This document shows positions 34,987-42,387 of a stretch of 42,387 nt of DNA, piece after piece (position 1 is the stretch's first letter; each line of letters starts with the position of its first letter). The DNA is from Blastococcus mobilis (GTDB lineage: Bacteria > Actinomycetota > Actinomycetes > Mycobacteriales > Geodermatophilaceae): assembly GCF_900188025.1 (NCBI RefSeq), contig NZ_FZNO01000034.1, forward strand, positions 1-42,387. Reading direction: 5' to 3'. Under the pieces are notes generated by a model that worked only from the letters and a program-made list of their open reading frames with translations, ran no database searches and was not told where the DNA came from. The position numbers were made by a program, and so were the translations under genes.

Positions 34987-36687
34987 TCACCTGTCGTCGT
35001 CGGTGTCGGGACCGTCGAGCCAGGTCCGGGCGTCCCGTACCGCCTCGCGCAGCGAGGATCCGAGCACGTTCGTGCCCGGCACGAGGACGACCTCGTCACC
35101 GAGCGCGAACCGGTCGGCTCGGCGCATCGTGTCGGCGAGGTCGTCGGTCATGCCGCACAGGTACAGCCGTCCGCCGCGTTTCCCCAGCTCCTGCGCGTAG
35201 TCGTTCATCTCCTCGATGAACGTGGCACCGATCTGGCTGTTGCCACGGATGCGGAGCACGACAGCGGACCGGTCGGCCGACCCCGCGGCCGGCAGGCGCT
35301 CGCGCAGGGTGCGGGAGGCCGCGAAGTACAGCGGCCCGTAGACGTCGAGCACGGTGACGTCACGCGGCGGGAGCGTCTCAGGCGCGTCACCGATGTGGAT
35401 CTCCCCGTCGTCGGTCAGGGTGAGCTGGTGGACCTCGACCGTCTGCCCCGCCCGGTAGATGAACAGCAGCATGGTCATGACCACGCCGACGGCGATGGCG
35501 GCGGGGATCGACAGCAGCAGCGTGGCGAAGAAGGTGACGCCCAGCGCCCAGCGCGCCGTGCCGCCGACGGACCAGGTGGAACGTATGGCGGAGTACCGGA
35601 TCGCGGAGAACCCGGCGACGATCGCGATCGCGGCGAGCACGGGCATCGGTACCTGGCCGACCAGTTGGGCCGCCACCAGGATGACGAGCAGCATGGCCAG
35701 GCCGTGGAAGACCATCGCGAACCGGCTCCGGGCGCCCGCCTGGTGGTTGAGCGCGGTCTGGCTCACCGAGGCGCCGGTGGGTATGCCGGAGAAGAAGCTG
35801 GCCGCGGTGTTGCCCGCCCCCTCGGCGAGCATGTCCCGGGAGACGTCGGCGCGGGAACCGTCCGGGTTGCGCGCGCTCTGGCTGACCCCGGCGCCCTGCA
35901 CCGCGATGACCACGGCCACGGCGAAGGCGGAGAGCACCAGGTCGACGCTGAGCAGGCTCAGGTCGGGCAGGGCGAAGGGAGGCAGTCCCGACGGGATTGC
36001 GCTCACGTCGTCGACGATCCGCACGTTCGCCGGCTGCCAGAGGTAGACGACGACGCTGGGCACCACGAGGGCCACCAGGGAGGAGATGTTCGACAGCTTC
36101 GTCCTGCCCAGCGCGATCATGATCGCCAGGGCGATGCTGCCGACCAGGACCGATCGCCAGCTCCACTCGCCGACGTGCAGCAGCAGCTGCACGAAGGAGC
36201 CCAGGCTCGTGCTGCGGTCGGTCTGGTAACCCGCGAACTGGGCGGCCTGGTCCATGACGAGCACCGCGGCGACGCCGGAGAGGAACGCGGTCGTCACCGG
36301 ATAGGAGATGTACCGCACCAGCCTGCCTGCGCGCAGGAGGCCGAACGCCAGCAGCAAGACCCCCGCGATGAGCACGAGCAGGAACAGCGCCGGGCCGCGC
36401 TCCTCGGCCGGGTACGCGGAGATGGCCTGCCCCGCCGCCAGCGCCGAGGCACTCGTGGTGGCGATCTGCATCAGCTGGGAACTGGCGAACAGGCCGCCTA
36501 CCGGAGGTGAGACCACGGTGGCGTAGAGGCCGTACACCGGGTTGACACCCGCGATGGTCGCCGTCGCCATGGCCGAGGGAACGCTCATGACCGCGTTGAC
36601 CACCCCGGCGAGGGCATCGCGCGGTAGGTCCTTGAGCCGCCGGCGGATTGTGTCCTTCCGCGCCGTCCCCGTCTTCTCCTCGCCCAT
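34987..36687 (-). CDS. SulP (SLC26) family anion transporter with STAS domain
   Basis: A protein of 566 aa. The membrane domain opens with LPRDALAGVVNAVMSVPSAMATATIAGVNPVYGLYA, the SulP signature region, and has 10-14 hydrophobic segments. A cytoplasmic STAS domain follows (VTVLDVYGPLYFAASRTL; VVLRIRGNSQIGATFIEEMNDYAQEL). SulP proteins carry sulfate, bicarbonate or other anions; no carbonic anhydrase is nearby, whereas a sulfatase module is divergent from it, which favours sulfate. ATG at 36687 precedes the conserved start. The STAS position where phosphorylatable Ser/Thr are sometimes found reads NSQIG. Confidence 0.88.
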   Translation of the reverse strand: MGEEKTGTARKDTIRRRLKDLPRDALAGVVNAVMSVPSAMATATIAGVNPVYGLYATVVSPPVGGLFASSQLMQIATTSASALAAGQAISAYPAEERGPALFLLVLIAGVLLLAFGLLRAGRLVRYISYPVTTAFLSGVAAVLVMDQAAQFAGYQTDRSTSLGSFVQLLLHVGEWSWRSVLVGSIALAIMIALGRTKLSNISSLVALVVPSVVVYLWQPANVRIVDDVSAIPSGLPPFALPDLSLLSVDLVLSAFAVAVVIAVQGAGVSQSARNPDGSRADVSRDMLAEGAGNTAASFFSGIPTGASVSQTALNHQAGARSRFAMVFHGLAMLLVILVAAQLVGQVPMPVLAAIAIVAGFSAIRYSAIRSTWSVGGTARWALGVTFFATLLLSIPAAIAVGVVMTMLLFIYRAGQTVEVHQLTLTDDGEIHIGDAPETLPPRDVTVLDVYGPLYFAASRTLRERLPAAGSADRSAVVLRIRGNSQIGATFIEEMNDYAQELGKRGGRLYLCGMTDDLADTMRRADRFALGDEVVLVPGTNVLGSSLREAVRDARTWLDGPDTDDDR

Positions 36688-37031
36688 CCCCGCGCTCCTA
36701 GCCCAGCTCGGCAGCCCGCGTCCTCAGCTCGGACCCACGTCGTCCACGTCTCTCATGCACGCCGGCCCGGCTGGACGTCGGAGCGCCGCGCGGTGTGGCA
36801 CCACCCCGGCGAGTACCCGGCGCCGAGGCCCCACGCCGAGGACGTACCGGGCACCTCGCCACGAGCCGGTGTGGTCGGTGCCAGCCATCGACCACCGTAG
36901 TTCCGCGTCAGGAAGCCCGTTCGTCCGCCTGGGGCGCCGGCTGCCCGCCGCGGAATTGCCGACCTGCGGACCCCTCCTTAGGTTGAGGGCACCCCTGAGA
37001 CAGAGGGTCAGCGAGTGGAGCGGGGTGCCGC
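36688..37031. promoter_or_regulatory. Divergent intergenic region between SulP and the BASS-sulfatase-FGE genes
   Basis: This is 344 nt without a convincing gene; frames on both strands are short and Pro/Arg-rich. It must hold promoters for both directions. TAGGTT at 36979-36984 fits a -10 for the BASS operon, giving a leader of about 40 nt. It overlaps an imperfect dyad, CTTAGG ... CCTGAG (36977-36999), which could be an operator. No other feature was recognised. Confidence 0.5.
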
Positions 37032-37937
37032 TTGTTCGAGACCTTCCAGACCGTCGGCTCGTGGGGCGTCACCGTCTTCGTCGTCAGCTCGATGCTGAAC
37101 ATGGGCCTGACGCAGAACCCGTCGCGGCTCCTGGAGCACCTGGACAACCGCGCGTTCCTGCTCCGCATGCTGGTGATCAACCTGGTGGTCGTCCCCGCGC
37201 TGATGATCGCGGCCACCGACGTCGTCTCGCTGGAGCCGGTCTACGCCGCGGGCCTCCTGCTGTTCTCCCTGACCGCCGGGGCGCCGTTCCTGATCAAGCT
37301 GGCGAACGTCTCGGACGCCGACATGGCCTTGGCGGCGACCGTGCTGCTGGTGCTCATGGTGGCCACGGTGGTGGTGCTGCCGGTCGCGCTGCCGCTGGTC
37401 GTCGAGGGTCTGACGGTGGACACCGGGACGGTGGTCGGCAGCCTCCTGCAGCAGATGATCCTGCCGCTGGTCATCGGCATGATCGCCCGGCAGTTCGCCG
37501 AGGACCTCGTGGCCGCCGTCCAGCCCTGGGTCGCCATGATCTCCAACGTCGCCCTGTACGTGCTGATCATCGCGATCACCGTCGGCTACCTGCCCAGCAT
37601 GACCGACCCCGAGCTGTGGAAGGCCATCGCCGTGGGCACGGTGGTGCTGGCGCTCGCGCTGTTCCTGGGCTGGATGATGGGCGACGGCCACGACCACCTG
37701 CAGGACGTCGTCGGACTGGCCACGGCCCAGCGGGGCACCGCCGCCGCCCTGATCGTCGCCAAGAGCAACTTCGACGACCCGCGCGTCCTGGTGGTCATCA
37801 CGCTGGTCAATACGCTCGGTGTCGTGCTGCTCATCGCCGCCGCCAAGGTCATGAACGACGAGAACGACTTCTCCGTCCTGATCCCCGCCGCCGTCGCCGA
37901 CCCACCCCACCGCCGATCCGAGAGGCAGAGCGCATGA
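37032..37937 (+). CDS. Bile acid:sodium symporter (BASS/SBF) family transporter
   Basis: An integral membrane protein of 301 aa with about nine hydrophobic helices. The pattern SSMLNMGLTQNPSRLLEHL, VINLVVVPALMIAAT, LFSLTAGAPFLIKLANVSDADMALAAT and GLATAQRGTAAALIVAKSNF is that of the SBF/BASS family, with the Gly/Ala/Pro-rich crossing region around TAGAPF. Characterised relatives import organic anions, including steroid sulfates, with sodium. TTG at 37032 is the first available start of the frame and has GGAG about 13 nt upstream, so initiation is weakly supported. The stop overlaps the sulfatase ATG (ATGA), tying transport to desulfation. Confidence 0.82.
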   Translation: MFETFQTVGSWGVTVFVVSSMLNMGLTQNPSRLLEHLDNRAFLLRMLVINLVVVPALMIAATDVVSLEPVYAAGLLLFSLTAGAPFLIKLANVSDADMALAATVLLVLMVATVVVLPVALPLVVEGLTVDTGTVVGSLLQQMILPLVIGMIARQFAEDLVAAVQPWVAMISNVALYVLIIAITVGYLPSMTDPELWKAIAVGTVVLALALFLGWMMGDGHDHLQDVVGLATAQRGTAAALIVAKSNFDDPRVLVVITLVNTLGVVLLIAAAKVMNDENDFSVLIPAAVADPPHRRSERQSA

Positions 37938-39700
37938 CCGAGGACACTGCGAGAGCCGGCCAGCGACGCCCCAACATCCTGGTGCTCTGCATGGACCAGT
38001 GGGACGTGCACATGGATCTGCCCCCCGGTGTGGACCTGCCGGCCATCCAGCGACTCGTGGGGGCGGGGGTGAGCCTCGGCAACCAGTACTGCACGGTGCC
38101 GCAGTGCACCCCGTCCCGCGCCACGATGTGGACCGGCCAGCACGCCAAGAAGGTGGGTCTCTGGGACAACACCAACTTCGCGTGGATCGACGTGCTCGAC
38201 GAGGCGATCCCCACGGTCGGCACGATGCTGCGGGAGCAGGGGTACTACACCGCATTCAAGGGGAAGTGGCACCTGTCCCACCCCGAGCGCTCGTCGGAGG
38301 CGCTGGAGGGCTACGGCTTCTCCGACTACCAGGCCTGGGGCGACAACTGGGGCGCGCCGTTGCACGGCGCGCAACTCGACGGCACCGTCGCCTTCGAGAC
38401 CGTCGACTGGTTGCGCCACAAGCGCCCGAAGGACCGGCCCTGGTTCCTCGTCTCGTCGATGGTCAACCCCCACGACGTCATGTTCCTGCGGGCCGGCGAG
38501 GACGAACGCGCCCACCCCAACGGCACGATGGCCCCGCTGACCCATCCGCCGCAGGACCTCGGGTTCTTCCGGGACTTCGACGTCGAACTGCCCGACAACT
38601 TCTCCGACGACCTGGAGGGGCAGCCCTACGGGGTGCACTCCTACAAGCGCAACACCGAGTGGAACTACGGCCGCATCCCCGACGGCCGCGAGGACCTGTG
38701 GAAGGTCCGGCGGAACTACCTGATCAACTGCCTCCGGCTGGTCGACCAGGCGTTCAAGGAGATCCTCGACGAGCTCGACGCCCAGGACCTGTGGCGCGAC
38801 ACCGTCGTGGTCTTCACCTCCGACCACGGCGAGATGAACGGCGCCCACCGCATGACCCAGAAGGGAGCCATCCCCTTCCAGGAGGCCTCGGTCGTCAACA
38901 TGACGGTGGTCACCCCGGACGGGCCCAGTGGTGTGCAGTCCGACGCCGTGGGCTCGCACCTGGATCTCGCCACGACCTTCCTGTCCTGGGCCGGGCTCGA
39001 CGAGGCCGCGATCCGCGAGCGCTACCCGGCGCTGAAGGGGCGGGACCTGCGACCCGTCTTCGAAGCCCCCGAGCGGGTGGTCCCGCCGCGCGGTTCCACC
39101 TCCGATCCGGGTGACGGCGCGCTGGTGAGCTGGGACGGCATCAACTCCCTCGACCCCGAGTGGGCCATCCAGGGCGCCCTGGGTGAGCTGGCCCAGCTCG
39201 GTCACGGTCCGGACAGGACGCTCGAGGACTGCCGGAGGGTCGGGGAGACGTACGGCGCGCCGGACATGGACAAGCGCACCTTCTTCCGCGCGGTGTCCGA
39301 CGGGCGGTACAAGCTCGTCCGCTGGTTCTCGCCCACCCAGTACGACACCCCGCGGACGGTCGAGGAGCTGCACGCCACCTCCGACGTGGCTCTCTACGAC
39401 CTGGTCGACGACCCCGGCGAGATGCGCAACATCGGGGACCCGTCCCACCCCGACTACGACGAGAAGCTGGTCGCGTCGATGCTCGAGAAACTCGTCGCCC
39501 TCATCGACACCGAGCTGGGGGAGGACGAGCCCCCCTTCGACCTGGACCTCTTCGGCACCCGGAACGTGCGCTACCGGCAGGAGGACGTCGCAGCCGACGA
39601 CTCGGCCGGCGGGCAGCAGGCCGAGCCCGGCCCCCCGACCGCGGAGAATTCGGAGGACTCGGCCCCCGGCACCACGGAGCGTCCGGAGGACGAGTTCTGA
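37934..39700 (+). CDS. Formylglycine-dependent type I sulfatase
   Basis: A protein of 588 aa. The active-site motif PQCTPSRATMWTG has Cys58 as the residue converted to formylglycine (CxPxR). PNILVLCMDQ supplies an N-terminal metal ligand, FKGKWHL the Lys and His, and TSDHGEMNGAH the Asp and His of the calcium site. There is no signal peptide, so it should act in the cytoplasm on imported sulfate esters. The C-terminal about 40 residues are acidic and low-complexity. ATG at 37934 overlaps the BASS stop by 4 nt, and the maturation enzyme gene follows 35 nt after its stop. The substrate cannot be read; it could be an aryl, alkyl or steroid sulfate. Confidence 0.92.
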   Translation: MTEDTARAGQRRPNILVLCMDQWDVHMDLPPGVDLPAIQRLVGAGVSLGNQYCTVPQCTPSRATMWTGQHAKKVGLWDNTNFAWIDVLDEAIPTVGTMLREQGYYTAFKGKWHLSHPERSSEALEGYGFSDYQAWGDNWGAPLHGAQLDGTVAFETVDWLRHKRPKDRPWFLVSSMVNPHDVMFLRAGEDERAHPNGTMAPLTHPPQDLGFFRDFDVELPDNFSDDLEGQPYGVHSYKRNTEWNYGRIPDGREDLWKVRRNYLINCLRLVDQAFKEILDELDAQDLWRDTVVVFTSDHGEMNGAHRMTQKGAIPFQEASVVNMTVVTPDGPSGVQSDAVGSHLDLATTFLSWAGLDEAAIRERYPALKGRDLRPVFEAPERVVPPRGSTSDPGDGALVSWDGINSLDPEWAIQGALGELAQLGHGPDRTLEDCRRVGETYGAPDMDKRTFFRAVSDGRYKLVRWFSPTQYDTPRTVEELHATSDVALYDLVDDPGEMRNIGDPSHPDYDEKLVASMLEKLVALIDTELGEDEPPFDLDLFGTRNVRYRQEDVAADDSAGGQQAEPGPPTAENSEDSAPGTTERPEDEF

Positions 39701-39735
39701 GCCGGGCGGCACCCGGGACGGAGATCCCAGCCGGG

Positions 39736-40632
39736 ATGATCCTGGTCCCGGGCGGGACCTTCACCATGGGCTCGGACGACTTCTACCCGGAGGAGCGGCC
39801 TGCCCACCGGGTGCGGGTGTCGGCGTTCCTGCTGGACCGCGCGCCGGTGACCGTGGCGGCCTTCGCGCGCTTCGTCGAGGCCACCGGCTACGTCACGGTG
39901 GCCGAGCGCACGCCCGACCCGCGCGACTACCCGGGCGTGGATCCGCGGGCACTCGTGCCGGGTGGGCTCGTGTTCACCGGCTCCGCCGGTCCGGTCCCGC
40001 TGCGGGACCCGTCGCGGTGGTGGTCCTGGGTGCCGGGGGCCTCGTGGCGATCTCCCGAGGGGCCCGGCGGACAGGTGCTCGACGACCGCTCCGACCACCC
40101 GGTCACCCAGGTGTCGTGGGAGGACGCGCAGGCCTACGCGGACTGGGCTGGACGGCGGTTGCCGACGGAGGCCGAGCACGAGTTCGCGTCCCGTGGGGGC
40201 GTGGGGGAGACGGTCTACGCCTGGGGCGACGAGCGGTGCCCGGAGGGCCGCCACCTGGCGAACACGTGGCAGGGGCCGTTCCCCTACTGGAACACCGGAG
40301 ACGACGGGTGGCCGACCACCTCTCCAGTGGGCGCCTATCCGCCCAATCCCTACGGTGCGGTGGACCTGATCGGCAACGTCTGGGAGTGGACGGCCGATCG
40401 GTGGACCTCCTCCCACCCCGAGGCGGCCGGCTCTGCGTGCTGCGTTCCCGTCGACCCTCGGAGCCTCCACACGGGCCCCGAGCACCCGCGCGATGCCTTC
40501 GTGGTCAAGGGCGGATCCCACCTCTGCGCTCCCGAGTACTGCCTGCGCTACCGACCCGCCGCACGGCAACCCCAGGATCGTGACTCCGCGACGAGCCACA
40601 TCGGCTTCCGGTGCGCGCTGGACGTCGGGTAG
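39736..40632 (+). CDS. Formylglycine-generating enzyme (sulfatase maturase)
   Basis: A protein of 298 aa of the FGE-sulfatase fold that oxidises the active-site Cys of sulfatases to formylglycine using O2 and copper. MILVPGGTFTMGSDDFYPEERPAHRV opens the family domain. RLPTEAEHEFASRGG, GNVWEWTADRW and GGSHLCAPEYCLRYRPAARQ follow, with Cys264 and Cys269 aligning with the copper-binding catalytic pair of Streptomyces and human FGE, and SHIGFRC at the end. ATG at 39736 is the only start in frame after the sulfatase stop. Because it follows the sulfatase directly, that sulfatase is its obvious client. It is cytoplasmic, as expected if the client is also cytoplasmic. Confidence 0.92.
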   Translation: MILVPGGTFTMGSDDFYPEERPAHRVRVSAFLLDRAPVTVAAFARFVEATGYVTVAERTPDPRDYPGVDPRALVPGGLVFTGSAGPVPLRDPSRWWSWVPGASWRSPEGPGGQVLDDRSDHPVTQVSWEDAQAYADWAGRRLPTEAEHEFASRGGVGETVYAWGDERCPEGRHLANTWQGPFPYWNTGDDGWPTTSPVGAYPPNPYGAVDLIGNVWEWTADRWTSSHPEAAGSACCVPVDPRSLHTGPEHPRDAFVVKGGSHLCAPEYCLRYRPAARQPQDRDSATSHIGFRCALDVG

Positions 40633-40800
40633 GACGGCTCCGGGACGATCTCGACGATTTCCTCGGGGCCGACGTCTGACGTTGGCCGAGGGCGTGACGT
40701 CCACATGTGCTGCTCGGTGCGTGGGCGGTGACCGGGAGCGAATCGGCATCCAGCTTGGAAAACGGGACGTTGTCGACGTGTCTGTGCTGGTCAGCGGCTC

Positions 40801-41004
40801 GTTGTGGCGTCCGACAGGGCTCGCGTGACCGCCGACCACCCACCGCCCGCCGACGCGCCGGACCGAGCGCTCGACGCGCAGCCGGCCGCCGGGCAGGACG
40901 TCGGACCGGCGCAGCGCAGTGGCTTCACCGAACCGGAGTCTGAGCACGTCGGCCGACTGCCAGCGACCGGCGAGCGCGGCGAGACACTGGTCGGTGAGCA
41001 GCTG
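40801..41004 (-). pseudogene. Remnant of a phage-type tyrosine integrase
   Basis: A minus-strand frame reads LRFGEATALRRSDV, RLRVERSVRRVGGRWVVG and, before these, LLTDQCLAALAGRWQS. This is the arm around the first catalytic Arg of actinobacterial tyrosine recombinases (usually GLRWGEL.ALR). Nothing corresponding to the HxxR or Tyr motifs follows, and no start is apparent. The 502 nt from 40633 to 41134 contain no intact gene; the sequence from 40633 to 40800 holds nothing I recognise, and no tRNA or clear att repeat was seen. Confidence 0.55.
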
Positions 41005-41122
41005 GCACTGAAGCCCGACGGCCTCGCGCTGGGTCGGGGACCGTTGGTCTGCTCGCGCCTGGCCAGGATGATCACGTCCCTCGACTCGGGTGGCCGACCT
41101 TCTCCGGGTGGTCGGCGGGCAA

Positions 41123-41128
41123 TACCGT
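41123..41128 (+). promoter_or_regulatory. Probable -10 element (TACCGT) of leaderless dehalogenase mRNA
   Basis: TACCGT fits TANNNT and ends 6 nt before ATG at 41135, and no Shine-Dalgarno sequence lies between. The same hexamer precedes the prolyl oligopeptidase gene. Confidence 0.5.
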
Positions 41129-41134
41129 CGGGCC

Positions 41135-42061
41135 ATGGAGACGCTGCGTACGCCCGACGAGCGGTTCGCCGATCTGCCCGACTTTCCGTACGCGCCGCGG
41201 TACGTCGAGGTCGACGACCTCGATGGCGGCCGGCTGCGCGTCGCCTATGTCGAGGAGGGGCCCGACGATGGCGAGACGGTGCTGTTGCTGCACGGCGAGC
41301 CGTCCTGGTCCTTCCTCTACCGGCGGATGATCCCGGTGCTGGTCGCCGCGGGCCTGCGCGTCGTCGTCCCGGACCTGGTCGGTTTCGGCCGGTCGGACAA
41401 GCCGGCGCAGCAGGGGGATCACAGCTACGCCCGCCACGTCGAGTGGCTGCGGCAAGCTCTGTTCGACCGCCTGGACCTGCGCGAGGTCACCCTCGTGTGC
41501 CAGGACTGGGGCGGCCTCCTGGGCCTGCGCCTGGTGGGCGAGCACCCCGACCGGTTCGTCCGCGTGGTAGCAGCCAACACCGGCCTGCCGACCGGCGACC
41601 ACCCCATGAGCGAGGCGTTTCTGGCCTGGCAGCGCTTTGCCGCGACCGCCGAGCGGTTCGACGTCGGCCGGGTGGTCCAGAACGGCACGGTCACCGAGCT
41701 GCCCGTCGACGTCGTCGCTGCCTACGACGCGCCGTTTCCCGACGACTCTTACAAGGCGGCCGCCCGGGTCTTCCCCAGCCTGGTGCCCACGCGGCCGGAC
41801 GACCCGGCCTCGGCGGCCAACCGCGCTGCCTGGGAGGAGCTGACCCGCTTCGGCAAGCCGTTCCTCACCGCGTTCTCCGATGGCGACCCGATCACCGGCG
41901 GCGGCGACCGGGTGTTCCAGAAGCTGGTTCCGGGCGCGCACGGGATGCCGCACACCACGCTCGCCGGGGGAGGGCACTTCCTGCAGGAGGACGTCGGCCC
42001 GGAGCTCGCCCGGGTTGTCGTCGACCTGATCGCCGCAACCCCCTCGAAGCCTGTCGCATGA
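41135..42061 (+). CDS. Haloalkane dehalogenase, HLD-I subfamily (alpha/beta hydrolase)
   Basis: A protein of 308 aa, the usual haloalkane dehalogenase length. HGEPSW (53-58) is the oxyanion and halide region typical of the family, CQDWGG gives nucleophile Asp124 with halide-binding Trp125, FSDGDPIT carries the catalytic Asp in the HLD-I position and GGGHFLQED the His. A cap domain lies between, with a second Trp in AFLAWQRF. It should convert a terminally halogenated alkane to the alcohol plus halide. HLD-I members also include poorly active relatives, so the natural substrate is uncertain. It lies directly beside integrase debris, which hints at acquisition by transfer. Confidence 0.87.
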   Translation: METLRTPDERFADLPDFPYAPRYVEVDDLDGGRLRVAYVEEGPDDGETVLLLHGEPSWSFLYRRMIPVLVAAGLRVVVPDLVGFGRSDKPAQQGDHSYARHVEWLRQALFDRLDLREVTLVCQDWGGLLGLRLVGEHPDRFVRVVAANTGLPTGDHPMSEAFLAWQRFAATAERFDVGRVVQNGTVTELPVDVVAAYDAPFPDDSYKAAARVFPSLVPTRPDDPASAANRAAWEELTRFGKPFLTAFSDGDPITGGGDRVFQKLVPGAHGMPHTTLAGGGHFLQEDVGPELARVVVDLIAATPSKPVA

Positions 42062-42387
42062 GCGCTGTTCTGTCTTGCGGCTCGCACTCTGGGCCTGACT
42101 CCGGCCGGAGGTGCCCACTACCAGGACATCGGGCACGACCGACTGACCGTCGTCGTCACCCCTGGCCGTCCCTGGGCATGGTCGGGTCGCCCCGTGACCG
42201 CTCGTCATCTGGCAGTGCCGCGCTGGTCACAGGTCCCCGATCCGGCACCCGGCGCGCGCTCGACACGGCCCTGCGGAAGGTGCTCGGTCCGGGGACGCCG
42301 GCGAGCGTCACGTCACGATGGGTCATGGCCCACGTGACCTCGGACCTGTTCAGCGCGCTGCTGGATTCGCGGGCGGGTGGGACGGCG
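42058..42387 (+). CDS. Unrecognised open frame running off the right edge (partial)
   Basis: ATG at 42058 overlaps the dehalogenase stop as ATGA and the frame stays open for 110 residues to the window end. The first 40 residues are Arg/Pro/Ser-rich and look non-coding; from ATG at 42178 the frame becomes more protein-like (RRALDTALRKVLG; SRWVMAHVTSDLFSALL). A competing frame, GLTPAGGAHYQDIGHDRLTV and onward, also looks protein-like but has no ATG, GTG or TTG start and stops before the end. Either may be a broken gene. I do not recognise a family for either. Confidence 0.25.
   Translation, partial: MSAVLSCGSHSGPDSGRRCPLPGHRARPTDRRRHPWPSLGMVGSPRDRSSSGSAALVTGPRSGTRRALDTALRKVLGPGTPASVTSRWVMAHVTSDLFSALLDSRAGGTA

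Noticed and set aside
36978-36998. IdeR/DtxR-like iron box (TTAGGTTGA...)
   Set aside because: The left half matches, but the right half and the total length (21 rather than 19 bp) do not. No iron-related gene is adjacent.

Overview
The window is high-GC DNA with frequent GTG starts, many 4-bp start/stop overlaps and several apparently leaderless genes. It carries actinobacterial marker families: an EttA-type ABC-F protein, a CtaJ-like and DUF5130 pair, an SCO6745-family protein, an Rv2466c-like DsbA protein, Eis, and a SigG-type sigma factor. The overall gene set resembles Geodermatophilaceae (Blastococcus, Geodermatophilus, Modestobacter). That family-level placement is an impression from protein content, not a computed result. 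No rRNA, tRNA or CRISPR array was seen. Most of the window looks like ordinary chromosome. Mobile-DNA traces are confined to the left edge (a possible transposase N-terminus) and to about 40.8-41.0 kb (a decayed integrase).

Left part (0-7.2 kb). ettA is followed by a strong hairpin and a hotdog thioesterase. Next come a compact acyl-activating enzyme and a thiolase-like protein, joined by a GTGA overlap. Facing them on the minus strand is a tight bioY-bioM-bioN biotin ECF transporter operon that ends in a coupled MOSC protein. A ligase plus thiolase beside bioY recalls Bacillus yhfUTS. Here the ligase lacks the usual N-terminal part of its family and the thiolase lacks its second catalytic cysteine, so this is the best candidate in the window for an unusual biotin- or acyl-related pathway.

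Middle part (7.3-24 kb). The minus strand carries a GH13 alpha-glucosidase, the chain mscS / MFS (apparent CTG start) / group II truncated haemoglobin, and a prolyl oligopeptidase. The plus strand carries an HNH nuclease, an SCO6745-family protein, an amidase, and the CtaJ-like and DUF5130 proteins. pepN is divergent from an Rv2466c-like protein, followed by an SDR, a decayed MBL-fold gene, a DUF429 protein and rpiB. Four copies of a palindromic intergenic repeat lie just after stop codons, each in the orientation of the gene it follows. Several genes have a TANNNT-like -10 hexamer 6-7 nt before the start codon, which suggests leaderless mRNAs.

Right part (24-42.4 kb). This holds a Tat-exported PHP phosphoesterase with a His-rich N-terminus, an unknown Cys/His-tailed protein, eis divergent from a MarR-like regulator, a lipoprotein and an exported 5'-nucleotidase. 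A SigG-like sigma factor with a VOC protein follows, then AI-2E and SulP transporters. Divergent from SulP is a BASS transporter / sulfatase / formylglycine-generating enzyme module. Together with SulP this reads as a self-contained sulfate-ester uptake, maturation and desulfation locus. Integrase debris, a haloalkane dehalogenase and an unrecognised open frame close the window.
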